From assembly GCF_900106525.1 (NCBI RefSeq), contig NZ_FNOG01000006.1:62001-126000 (forward strand): DNA of 64,000 nt, written 5' to 3'. The notes below the pieces were generated by a model. The model searched no databases. It was given only the letters and a program-made list of their open reading frames with translations, and was not told the origin of the DNA. A program made the position numbers and the translations under genes. Below, piece after piece: positions 57,093-64,000 of this stretch. This DNA is from Lysobacter enzymogenes. Its GTDB lineage: Bacteria > Pseudomonadota > Gammaproteobacteria > Xanthomonadales > Xanthomonadaceae. How positions within the stretch are numbered: the stretch's first letter is position 1; every line of letters begins with the position of its first letter.

Positions 57093-58493
57093 ATGCTCCC
57101 GCTAGTCGCCCTCGTTGGCCGCCCCAACGTCGGAAAATCCACCCTGTTCAACGCGCTCACGCGCAGCCGCGACGCGCTCGTCCACGACGAGCCGGGCGTT
57201 ACCCGCGACCGCCATTACGGCGTGTGCCGGCCCGAGGGCCAGCGCGCGTTCGCGGTGGTCGACACCGGCGGCATCGCCGGCGAGGAGCAGGGCCTGGCCG
57301 GCGCGACCGCGCGCCAGGCGCGCGCGGCGGCCGAAGAGGCCGACCTGGTGCTGTTCGTGGTCGACGGCCGCGAAGGCGCCTCGGCGCTGGACGACGAGAT
57401 CCTGGCCTGGCTGCGCAAGACCGCGCGGCCGACCCTGCTGGTGGTCAACAAGACCGACGGCCTCGACGCGGCCGCGGCGATCAACGACTTCGCCCGCTAC
57501 GGCATCCGCGACGCCATCGCGATTTCGTCCGCGCACCGCCAGGGCCTGGACGAGCTGCTGGCCGAAGTGCTGTCGCGCGTGCCCGAAGAGGGCGCGACCG
57601 CCGAGCTGGACAACGACCCCAACCGCATCCGCGTGGCCTTCATCGGCCGCCCCAACGTGGGCAAGTCGACCCTGGTCAACCGCCTGCTCGGCGAGGAGCG
57701 CATGATCGCCTCCGAAGTGCCGGGCACCACCCGCGACTCGGTCGCGGTCGACATGGAGCGCGACGGCCGTCTGTACCGGCTGGTCGACACCGCCGGCGTG
57801 CGGCGCAAGTCCAAGGTCGAGGAAGCGGTCGAGAAGTTCTCGATCATCAAGACCCTGCAGGCGATCGAGCAGTGCCAGGTCGCGGTGGTCATGCTCGACT
57901 GCACCGAAGGCGTGACCGATCAGGACGCCAGCGTGCTCGGCTACGCGCTCGACGCCGGCCGCGCGCTGGTGGTCGCGGTCAACAAGTGGGACGGGCAGAC
58001 CGAATACCAGCGCCAGCAGACCGAGAACCTGCTCAAGCGCAAGCTCGCCTTCGTCGAGTGGGCCGAGCCGGTGCGCATCAGCGCCAAGCACGGTTCGGGC
58101 CTGAAGGAACTGTTCGCGGCGATCCATCGCGCGCACGCCTCGGCGACCACCGAGATCGGCACCAGCGAGGTCACCAAGGCGATGGAGATCGCCTACGAGA
58201 CCAACCCGCCGCCGGTGGTGCGCGGGCACGTGGCCAAGCTGCGCTTCGCCCATCCGGCCGGCACCAACCCGCCGACCTTCGTCGTTCACGGCACCCGCCT
58301 GCGCACGCTCAGCGACAGCTACAAGCGCTACCTGGAGAACTTCTTCCGCAAGCGCTTCAAGCTGGTCGGCACGCCGGTGCGGTTCGTGTTCAAGGAAGGC
58401 AGCAATCCGTACGAGGGCAAGAAGAACGTGCTGACCGAGCGGCAGGTGGCGAAGAAGAAGCGGCTTATCCGGCACGTCAAGCGCGGCAAGTGA
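57093..58493 (+). CDS. der: Ribosome biogenesis GTPase Der (EngA)
   Basis: Essential double GTPase for maturation of the 50S subunit. 466 residues. First G domain (about 5-170): [20 protein letters not shown] and NKTD; second (about 178-350): [25 protein letters not shown]-terminal KH-like domain (about 355-450) ends in a Lys/Arg-rich tail [13 protein letters not shown]. The ATG at 57093 directly precedes the first G domain. Its 3' end is duplicated downstream in inactive form. Confidence 0.97.
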   Translation: MLPLVALVGRPNVGKSTLFNALTRSRDALVHDEPGVTRDRHYGVCRPEGQRAFAVVDTGGIAGEEQGLAGATARQARAAAEEADLVLFVVDGREGASALDDEILAWLRKTARPTLLVVNKTDGLDAAAAINDFARYGIRDAIAISSAHRQGLDELLAEVLSRVPEEGATAELDNDPNRIRVAFIGRPNVGKSTLVNRLLGEERMIASEVPGTTRDSVAVDMERDGRLYRLVDTAGVRRKSKVEEAVEKFSIIKTLQAIEQCQVAVVMLDCTEGVTDQDASVLGYALDAGRALVVAVNKWDGQTEYQRQQTENLLKRKLAFVEWAEPVRISAKHGSGLKELFAAIHRAHASATTEIGTSEVTKAMEIAYETNPPPVVRGHVAKLRFAHPAGTNPPTFVVHGTRLRTLSDSYKRYLENFFRKRFKLVGTPVRFVFKEGSNPYEGKKNVLTERQVAKKKRLIRHVKRGK

Positions 58494-58831
58494 GGTCGGG
58501 CGGGGGCGCTGGTCGGGCCCGCGGCGGTCTGAGCGAGCTCGCGACGGACTAAGCCGAAGCGAAGATCAAAATGGGTTCTGGCTTTCGCCGGAATGACGGA
58601 CTTGGGGCGCGTAGCCGCTTCCGATACCGTCATTGCGACAGGTGGTGAAGAAGAAGCGGTTGATCCGGCACGTCAAGCGCGGCAAGTGTGGTCGGGCTGG
58701 ATCGCTGGTCGGGCCCATGGCGGTCTGAGCTAGCCTGCGGCTGTCTAAGCCGAAGCGAAGATCAAAATGGATTCCGGCTTTCGCCGGAATGACGGAATGG
58801 GAAGCGCGTCGCCGCTCCCGACACCGTCATT
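58443..58831 (+). repeat. Diverged tandem duplication of the der 3' end and downstream sequence
   Basis: Unit 1 (58443-58638) starts at CAGGTGGCGAAGAAGAAGCG in der and runs into the type-1 repeat; unit 2 (58639-58831) repeats it with about 85-90% identity and a 196-base offset. Shared parts include CCGGCACGTCAAGCGCGGCA, CTAAGCCGAAGCGAAGATCA and a type-1 palindrome. Confidence 0.88.
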
Positions 58832-58855
58832 CCGGCGAAAGCCGGAATCCATTTT
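58568..58855. repeat. Three type-1 dispersed palindromic repeats
   Basis: Forward copies 58568-58599 (with GTTCTGGC instead of ATTCCGGC) and 58764-58795; reverse copy 58824-58855. Copies one and two sit at equivalent places in the duplicated units; copies two and three form the inverted pair seen elsewhere. Confidence 0.9.
58639..58688 (+). pseudogene. Fragment: duplicated C-terminus of der
   Basis: Encodes the equivalent of Der residues around [16 protein letters not shown] but without the rest of the gene. The stop TGA of der has changed to TGT here, so the frame is no longer closed at the same place. It is a by-product of the tandem duplication. Confidence 0.75.
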
Positions 58856-58954
58856 GACTTTGCCCCGCACGCTCGTGCCGCAACCCGCGGCACATCGACA
58901 GCGCGAGCGCCAGCGAGCGCGCACAATGCGGTTTTCCAGCCCGCCACGCCGCGC

Positions 58955-59545
58955 ATGCCCATCGCTCCCGCCGATCTCACCCTGGGCCTGCTCGCCGGCG
59001 GCCGCGCCACCCGCCTGGGCGGGCGCGACAAGGCCTGGCTGCGGCGCAAAGGCGAGTTCCAGGTGCTGCGTCTGGTGCGCGCGTTCGCGCCGCATGTCGC
59101 GCAGGTGCTGGTCAGCGCCAACCGCGACCTGCCGCGTTACGCCGCGAACGGCCTGCGCGCCGTCGCCGACCGCGCGCCCGACCTCGGCCCGCTCGGCGGC
59201 CTCGACGCGCTCGCCGCGGTCGCGGACACGCCGTGGCTGCTGAGCGTTCCGGTCGACGCCTTGCGCGCCGATGCCTCGCTGCTGAGCGCACTGGAAGCCG
59301 CGCAAGCCGGGCAGGGCGCCTTCGCCGTCGACGACGACGGCGTGCAGCCCTTGTTCGCGCTGTGGCCGCTGGCGCCGCTGCGCGCCGCGCTGGCGCCGGC
59401 CCTGGCGCAGCGGCGGCTGGCGGTGCGCGAGTTGCAGGCCGCGCTCGGCATGGCGGCGCTGCGCCTGCCCGGACTACGCTTGGGCAACCTCAACACGCCG
59501 GCGGATCTCGCCGCGGCCGGCGTCGACGCCGATCCGATCGATTGA
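58955..59545 (+). CDS. mobA: Molybdenum cofactor guanylyltransferase
   Basis: Attaches GMP to molybdopterin, forming the MGD form of the cofactor. 196 residues; N-terminal LGLLAGGRATRLGGRDKAWL binds GTP, and DLGPLGGLDALAAV and the PVDALRADASLL strand are family features. A C-terminal Leu/Ala-rich part follows. The ATG at 58955 is the start of similarity. It is first of three cofactor genes on this strand (mobA, moeA, moeB). Confidence 0.9.
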   Translation: MPIAPADLTLGLLAGGRATRLGGRDKAWLRRKGEFQVLRLVRAFAPHVAQVLVSANRDLPRYAANGLRAVADRAPDLGPLGGLDALAAVADTPWLLSVPVDALRADASLLSALEAAQAGQGAFAVDDDGVQPLFALWPLAPLRAALAPALAQRRLAVRELQAALGMAALRLPGLRLGNLNTPADLAAAGVDADPID

Positions 59546-59685
59546 GTGCGCGATGGCGACCGATACCTTCCTGCCGATTGCGCAAGTTCGTTTCTGCAAG
59601 CCGATCTTGTAAGCCCGTTTCGCAAACCCGCCCCAACAAGCTCGGCCCCGCGAACCCGATCCCGAGCCCCCAGCAAGAGCCCGCC

Positions 59686-60912
59686 ATGACCGATTTCCCC
59701 ACCGGCCTGCTATTCGACGACGCGATGCGTCTGACCGCCGAGGTCGCCGCCGCGCACCGCCTGGAGACCGAATACCCGGCGCTGCCGCGCTGCCACGGCC
59801 GCGTGCTCGCCGCCGACGTGGTCGCGCCGCTGGCGCTGCCGCCGTTCGACAACAGCGCGATGGACGGCTTCGCCTTGCGCCACGCCGACCTGGCCGACAA
59901 CGAAAGCGAAACCGAACTGCGCCTGATCGGCGAACAGTTCGCCGGCCTCGCCCTGGACCTGACGCTGGGCGCGGGCGAATGCGCGCGCATCACCACCGGC
60001 GCGCCGCTGCCGGCCGGCGCCGACACCATCGCGATCAAGGAGAACGTACGCGTCGACGGCGCGCGCGTGTTGGTGCCGCCAACCCGGCGCGGCCAGCACG
60101 TGCGCTACGCCGGCGAAGACGTGGGCGAGGGCGAGACGGTGCTGCGCGAAGGCCAGACGCTGACGCCGGCGCGGGTGTCGCTGGCGGCGTCGCTGGGCCT
60201 GTCGTCGCTGCCGGTGCGGCGCAAGCCGACGGTGGCGGTGTTCACCAGCGGCGACGAACTGGTCGAGCCGGGCATGCCGCTGCAGCCGGGGCAGATCTAC
60301 GACAGCAACCGCGACCTGCTGATGGGCCTGCTGCGCGCCGACGGCCTGGAGCCGACCGCGTGGCCGCGTCTGCCGGACGATCCCAGGCAGGTCGAGATCG
60401 CCCTGCGCGACGCCGCCTGCGCGTTCGATCTGGTGTTCACCTGCGGCGCGGTGTCGGCCGGCGAGAAGGACCACATCCCGGCGGTGCTGGCGCAGTTCGG
60501 GCAAATCCATTTTTGGAAAGTGAAGATGCGGCCGGGCATGCCGCTGCTGCTGGCGAGCATGGACCAGGCGCGTTTCCTCGGCCTGCCGGGCAATCCGGTG
60601 TCGGTGCTGGCGACGTACTTGAGTTTCGGGCGCGCGCTGATCGACGGCTTGCAGGGCCGCGTCGAGCCCCGGCCGAAGCTGCGCGCCCGGTTGGTCGGCG
60701 GGATCGAGAAGAGCCACCCGCGCCGCGAGTTCGTGCGCGCGCGGCTGCGCAGCGACGAGGACGGGGTGTTGTGGGTCGATCCGAATCCGGCCACGGGCTC
60801 GCATCGATTGCGCGCGGCGGCGGATTCGGATGCGCTGATGGTGGTGACGGAGGGGGCGCAAACGTTGGGCGAGGGGGCGGTGGTGGAGGTGTGGCCTTAC
60901 GCGTTGGGGTAG
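59686..60912 (+). CDS. moeA: Molybdopterin molybdenumtransferase
   Basis: Inserts molybdate into adenylated molybdopterin. 408 residues: N-terminal part with PPFDNSAMDGFALRHADL, the ARITTGAPLPAGADTIAIKE segment, then the MogA-like domain with VAVFTSGDELVEPG, GQIYDSNRDLLMGLL, TCGAVSAGEKDHIP and GLPGNPVSVLATYLSFGRAL, and a C-terminal barrel. A type-4 palindrome pair lies between moeA and moeB. Confidence 0.96.
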   Translation: MTDFPTGLLFDDAMRLTAEVAAAHRLETEYPALPRCHGRVLAADVVAPLALPPFDNSAMDGFALRHADLADNESETELRLIGEQFAGLALDLTLGAGECARITTGAPLPAGADTIAIKENVRVDGARVLVPPTRRGQHVRYAGEDVGEGETVLREGQTLTPARVSLAASLGLSSLPVRRKPTVAVFTSGDELVEPGMPLQPGQIYDSNRDLLMGLLRADGLEPTAWPRLPDDPRQVEIALRDAACAFDLVFTCGAVSAGEKDHIPAVLAQFGQIHFWKVKMRPGMPLLLASMDQARFLGLPGNPVSVLATYLSFGRALIDGLQGRVEPRPKLRARLVGGIEKSHPRREFVRARLRSDEDGVLWVDPNPATGSHRLRAAADSDALMVVTEGAQTLGEGAVVEVWPYALG

Positions 60913-60913
60913 G

Positions 60914-61039
60914 CCCTCACCCCAACCCCTCTCCCGCGAGCGGGAGAGGGGCTTGTAACGCAGCTTCCGGGGTCGAGCCAACAAGACAGAGCGAATTCGA
61001 GCCCCTCTCCCGCCTGCGGGAGAGGGGTTGGGGTGAGGG
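60914..61039. repeat. Type-4 palindromic repeat, inverted pair
   Basis: CCCTCACCCCAACCCCTCTC continues to CCGCGAGCGGGAGAGGGG at 60914-60952; a reverse-complement copy is at 61001-61039. Each has its own small hairpin (CTCTCCCGC/GCGGGAGAG), and the two arms can pair over nearly 40 bases. Confidence 0.9.
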
Positions 61040-61103
61040 ACCACCCGCCAACCCACGCAACGCTCCATCCCCGCGTTCCCCCGCCGCCTCGCCCGCGAAA
61101 GCG

Positions 61104-61109
61104 GATAAT
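61104..61109 (+). promoter_or_regulatory. -10 box GATAAT next to moeB start (leaderless)
   Basis: GATAAT ends six bases before the moeB ATG, with no Shine-Dalgarno, the same layout as nfuA and cmk. Confidence 0.45.
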
Positions 61110-61115
61110 CCCCGC

Positions 61116-62252
61116 ATGAGCATCGAACAGATTTCCCCCGCGCAGGCGCGCGCCCGCCAGCAGGCCGGCGCGATCCTGATCGACGTGCGCGAGGCGCACG
61201 AGCGCGCCAGCGGCCAGGCCGAGCACGCGCTAGGCGTAGCCAAGGACGCGCTCCAAGCCGATCCCGCCGCCACCGTCGCCGATCGCGACGCCGCCATCGT
61301 GCTGATCTGCCAGACCGGCGCGCGCTCGCTGCGCGCCGCGCAGGCGCTGCTCGACGCCGGCTACGCACGCGTGGCCTCGGTCGACGGCGGCACCGCGCGC
61401 TGGATCGCCGAAGGCCTGCCGCTGGCGCCCTCGCACCAGTCGGCCGACGAGATCGATTTCTACGACCGCTACTCGCGCCACCTGCGCCTGCCCGAAGTCG
61501 GCGAGGCCGGCCAGCGCAAGCTGCAGGCCGCGCGCGTGGCGATGGTCGGCGCCGGCGGGCTGGGCTCGCCGGCCGCGTTCTATCTGGCTGCGGCCGGCGT
61601 CGGCACCTTGGTGTTGGCCGACGACGACGTGGTCGACCGCAGCAACCTGCAGCGGCAGATCCTGCACACCGAGGACCGCATCGGCTTGCCCAAGGTCGAG
61701 TCGGCGAAGATCGCGCTGCACGCGCTCAACCCGCGTCTGCGCGTGGAGACCTTCGCCGAGCGCATCACCTCCGACAACGTCGAAGCGCTGATCGGCGCCG
61801 CCGACGTGGTCTTCGACGGCGCCGACAACTTCCCGGTGCGCTATCTGCTCAACGACGCCTGCGTGAAGCTGGCCAAGCCGCTGGTGTACGGGGCGATCCA
61901 TCGTTTCGAAGGGCAGGTGAGCCTGTTCGACGCCGGCCGCCATCGCGGCCAATGCCCGTGCTACCGCTGCCTGTTTCCGGAACCGCCGCCGCCGGAAGCG
62001 GCGCCCAACTGCGCCGAAGCCGGCGTGCTCGGCGTGCTGCCGGGCGTGATCGGCCTGGTGCAGGCGACCGAAGTGGTCAAGCTGATCCTCGGCCTGGGCG
62101 AATCGCTGGCCGGGCGCTTGCTGCATTTCGACGCGCTCGGCATGCGCTTTCGCGAGACCCGGCTGCGGCCGGACCCGGAGTGTCCGGTGTGCGCGTCCGG
62201 CCGCGCGTTTCCGGGCTATATCGACTATCAGGCGTTCTGCGCCGCGCCGTGA
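61116..62252 (+). CDS. moeB: Rhodanese-MoeB/ThiF fusion (sulfur carrier adenylyltransferase)
   Basis: Adenylates the C-terminus of a sulfur-carrier protein such as MoaD. 378 residues: N-terminal rhodanese domain (about 5-105) with active-site loop CQTGARSLRAAQ (Cys about 68), then the ThiF/MoeB domain (about 110-378): RYSRHLRLPEVGEAGQRKL, AMVGAGGLGSPAAFYLA, the Arg finger in DRSNLQRQILH, a Zn site with CPCYRCLF and CPVCASGRAF, and the FDGADNFPVRYLLND substrate loop. In most MoeZ-type fusions the rhodanese is C-terminal; here it is N-terminal, consistent with xanthomonad MoeB annotations. Confidence 0.93.
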   Translation: MSIEQISPAQARARQQAGAILIDVREAHERASGQAEHALGVAKDALQADPAATVADRDAAIVLICQTGARSLRAAQALLDAGYARVASVDGGTARWIAEGLPLAPSHQSADEIDFYDRYSRHLRLPEVGEAGQRKLQAARVAMVGAGGLGSPAAFYLAAAGVGTLVLADDDVVDRSNLQRQILHTEDRIGLPKVESAKIALHALNPRLRVETFAERITSDNVEALIGAADVVFDGADNFPVRYLLNDACVKLAKPLVYGAIHRFEGQVSLFDAGRHRGQCPCYRCLFPEPPPPEAAPNCAEAGVLGVLPGVIGLVQATEVVKLILGLGESLAGRLLHFDALGMRFRETRLRPDPECPVCASGRAFPGYIDYQAFCAAP

Positions 62253-62283
62253 GCGGCGCGCGCGCGTTCGCGAGGCGGATCGG

Positions 62284-62844
62284 ATGACACTTCATCGCGG
62301 CTCGATTTCGGCGCTGGCTCTTGCCGCCGGTCTGTTCGCAGCGGCGGCGCCGGCCGCGCCACAGTTCGTCCCTTCGCCGGGTTTCGGCCGGGTCGCCGAA
62401 CTCAGTGCCCAGCGGCTGCTGCTGGCCGACCAGGTCGCCGCGAGCAAGCGCGCCACCGGCAAGCCGGTCGAGGACGCGCAGCGCGAGCGCGAGCAACTGG
62501 CCAAGGTGCGCGAACAGGCCGCGGCGCGTTCGCTGCCGCCGGAGCGTGCGGCGACGTTCTTCCAGGCGCAGATGGAAGCCAACAAGCTGGTGCAATACCG
62601 CTTGCTGGCCGAGCCGGCGCGCGCCGGCAAGCCGGTCGATCTGGCCCCGGTGCGGGAGAAGTTGGATGCGATCAACGCCGAACTGCTGGAGGCCTTGCCC
62701 GGCGCCTTGACCGAAGCGCGCGGCGAACACTGCGAGCGGCGCGCGTTCGACGCGCAAAAGCGCGCGGCCAGACGCTATCGGCTGGACGAACTGCACCGCA
62801 CCGCGCTGGCGCGCGCGTTCGGCGATCTGTGCCGCATACCTTGA
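62284..62844 (+). CDS. Secreted chorismate mutase, AroQ-gamma type
   Basis: Converts chorismate to prephenate, here outside the cytoplasm. 186 residues: a Sec signal (ALALAAGLFAAAAPAAP) followed by an all-helical AroQ-like domain. Catalytic features follow the periplasmic group: LLLADQVAASKRATGKPVED, then REREQLAKVREQAAARSL, and FFQAQMEANKLVQY, with the basic residues in place. Two Cys near the C-terminus (HCERRAF and GDLCRIP) could form the typical disulfide. Similar enzymes exist in Xanthomonas, Pseudomonas and Salmonella; purpose is debated. Confidence 0.88.
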   Translation: MTLHRGSISALALAAGLFAAAAPAAPQFVPSPGFGRVAELSAQRLLLADQVAASKRATGKPVEDAQREREQLAKVREQAAARSLPPERAATFFQAQMEANKLVQYRLLAEPARAGKPVDLAPVREKLDAINAELLEALPGALTEARGEHCERRAFDAQKRAARRYRLDELHRTALARAFGDLCRIP

Positions 62845-62864
62845 GTAGAGCCGACGCACAGCGA

Positions 62865-62915
62865 AGAGGAGCCAGGAGACAGCGAAAACCGCTTTCGCTA
62901 TCTCCGAACTCCTCT
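62865..62915. terminator. Bidirectional hairpin between convergent genes
   Basis: Inner stem GGAGACAGCGAAA / TTTCGCTATCTCC with loop ACCGC (62875-62905); outer arms AGAGGAG / CTCCTCT (62865-62871 with 62909-62915). It has no strong T-run but lies between two converging 3' ends, so it is a likely terminator-like structure. Confidence 0.55.
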
Positions 62916-62932
62916 GAGCTATCTCCTGCTTC

Positions 62933-63313
62933 TCAGTCCGCCGCGATCGCCTCGATCTCGACCATCCAGCCTTCCTCGTACAAGTCGGCGATGATCACCG
63001 TCAGCGCCGGCGTGTACTCGCCGAGCACTTCGCGGCGGATCTCGTAATTGCGCTGGCGCAGGCGCCGCTCGCTGAGATAGGTGGTGACCTTGACCAGGTT
63101 GCTGAAGTCCATCCCCGCCTGCTTGAGCTGCTGCTCGACGTTGGCCCAGGCGCGCCGGCACTGGCCTTCGAAATCCTTGGGCAGGATGCACTGCTCGCAC
63201 TGCGGCAACTGGCCGCTGATGAACAACAAACGCTTGAAGCCGCTGATCTCGTGCGCCTGCGCGTACGACACGTCGTTGGGTTGGATCGCCCTGCGTTGCA
63301 TCTGCATTTGCAT
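62933..63313 (-). CDS. RidA family protein lacking the usual catalytic arginine
   Basis: A 126-residue RidA/YjgF-like protein, a small trimeric fold; canonical members hydrolyse reactive enamines and imines. GFKRLLFISGQLPQ, the middle ANVEQQLKQAGMDFSNLVKV and C-terminal EIEAIAAD are typical. In E. coli RidA the key Arg lies in a PARS segment; here the aligned stretch reads PALT, so the Arg is replaced by Leu and the normal deaminase activity is doubtful. An N-terminal MQMQMQRR extension and two Cys (CEQCILP) are extra. It converges with the chorismate mutase gene. Confidence 0.85.
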   Translation of the reverse strand: MQMQMQRRAIQPNDVSYAQAHEISGFKRLLFISGQLPQCEQCILPKDFEGQCRRAWANVEQQLKQAGMDFSNLVKVTTYLSERRLRQRNYEIRREVLGEYTPALTVIIADLYEEGWMVEIEAIAAD

Positions 63314-63394
63314 CTTGCGTCCTCCAAGTGAGGCGCGAGCGGCTGCGGGCGCACATCGCGGGCCAGACCTCGCCCGCGCCCGTCGGATCCCGCG

Positions 63395-64000
63395 CTAGTC
63401 GATGAACTCCCTCAAGGCCTGGCCGTACTGCGGATAGCTACCGATGTTGTGATGGTCCGCGCCCTTGAGCTGGACCACTTCCACGCCCTGCGGGCGGGTT
63501 TGCAGCGAATGCACCAGACGGCTGGTGTTGGCCGGCGGGATCACGTCGTCGTCGCTGGCGCGCACCACCAGGATCGGGCCGAAGTAGCTGCGCAGGTTGC
63601 CGATGGAGTCGTAGCGGTCGCGCACCAGCCAGCGCGTGGGCAGCCAGCGGTAGTGCGCCTGCGCGGTGTCGCTGAGGCTGTCGAACGGGGTCACCAGCGC
63701 CAGCCGTTCGACCGGACGCTTGCCGGCGACGTAGCTGGCCACGCCGCTGCCGAGGCTGCGGCCGATCACCGAGATCGGCTGGTGCGGATGTTCGCGCGCG
63801 ACCTGGTCGAAGATCGCCAGCGCGTCGGCGAACAGCTCCGGCTCGGCCGGCGCGCCGTCGCTGGCGCCGAAGCCGCGATACGACAGCAGGTAGATGGTGC
63901 GGTCGGGGAACCACTGCGCCAGGGTCTCGCGCATGTTCTCCACGCGCTCGGCGTTGCCGCCGAAATAGATCAGCGCCTTCTCGCGCCCGGCGTTGAGGCG
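63395..64000 (-). CDS. Alpha/beta hydrolase, C-terminal part (cut by window edge)
   Basis: The last 201 residues plus stop of a serine hydrolase whose start lies beyond base 64000. The frame is open through 64000 and the visible N-terminal end continues ALIYFGGNAERVENM, so the GTG at 63943 is not the true start. The nucleophile elbow is VIGRSLGSGVASY, the acid is in VVRASDDDVIPP, and the His in KGADHHNIGSYPQY. The layout resembles the Bem46/YfgL-neighbour class of uncharacterised hydrolases. Substrate is unknown. Confidence 0.88.
   Translation of the reverse strand, partial: RLNAGREKALIYFGGNAERVENMRETLAQWFPDRTIYLLSYRGFGASDGAPAEPELFADALAIFDQVAREHPHQPISVIGRSLGSGVASYVAGKRPVERLALVTPFDSLSDTAQAHYRWLPTRWLVRDRYDSIGNLRSYFGPILVVRASDDDVIPPANTSRLVHSLQTRPQGVEVVQLKGADHHNIGSYPQYGQALREFID

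Larger units (their letters stand above)
58494..58954. other. Intergenic region with duplicated der tail
   Basis: A 461-base gap before mobA. It holds the second copy of the der tail (a non-functional fragment with no start signal), three type-1 palindromes and no other recognised gene. Confidence 0.8.

Noticed and set aside
60914-61039. Attenuator or riboswitch between moeA and moeB
   Set aside because: The sequence is a dispersed-type inverted repeat pair (CCCTCACCCCAACCCC family) rather than a ligand aptamer; it has no T-run and does not match the Moco riboswitch.

Overview
The window is about 70% GC and carries a gene set typical of the Xanthomonadaceae, most probably the genus Lysobacter. 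Four things point there: a non-ribosomal peptide synthetase at the left edge, divergent rne/rluC, the ndk-rlmN-pilF-rodZ-yfgM-bamB-der string, and dense families of short intergenic palindromes. It reads as normal chromosome. No tRNA, rRNA, CRISPR array, insertion sequence or prophage was found.

Layout. 1-2948 is the start of an NRPS gene (A-PCP-C) on the minus strand, cut by the window edge. 3.6-6 kb holds a DUF4180 protein, a PEP-mutase-family enzyme and a GacA-type response regulator with a perfect 39-bp tandem duplication in its DNA-binding domain. 6.4-11.5 kb is divergent rne/rluC with a possibly structured 500-bp spacer. 11.5-17 kb has a hypothetical protein, a TonB-C lipoprotein, phhB, nfuA, a large Pro/Ala-rich single-span membrane protein, a compound repeat array and two c-type cytochromes. 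17.4-25.3 kb is an RND efflux operon (one adaptor, two different pump subunits). 25.8-34 kb has a TraB-family protein, a TetR/GST divergent pair with a clear operator, a TetR/hydrolase operon, and the agmatine-to-putrescine genes aguA and aguB.

34-43.2 kb contains rpmJ (zinc-free type), then cmk-rpsA-ihfB-lapA-lapB followed by envelope-polysaccharide genes (WecA/WbpL-like transferase, CapD/WbpM-like enzyme, galU). 43.4-46.2 kb has a membrane protein, an amine-oxidase-like flavoprotein coupled to a CsaA-like protein, and a small secreted protein with a duplicated Cys motif. 46.6-51 kb is a beta-oxidation operon (fadN-like, fadA) beside a PsrA-like TetR regulator with its expected operator. 51.3-58.5 kb is ndk, rlmN, pilF, rodZ, yfgM, bamB, der. 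59-62.3 kb is molybdenum-cofactor synthesis (mobA, moeA, rhodanese-moeB). The right end has a secreted chorismate mutase, a RidA-family protein lacking the usual arginine, and a truncated alpha/beta hydrolase.

Most genes have well-known functions and I see no convincing wholly new multi-gene system. The observations most worth checking are the GacA duplication, the two matching 16-bp sites around the TetR/hydrolase operon, the 19-bp minisatellite nested in the palindrome array, the duplicated der tail, apparently leaderless starts of nfuA, cmk and moeB, and the terminator-like hairpin in the ndk leader. All motif alignments and coordinates were made by eye.
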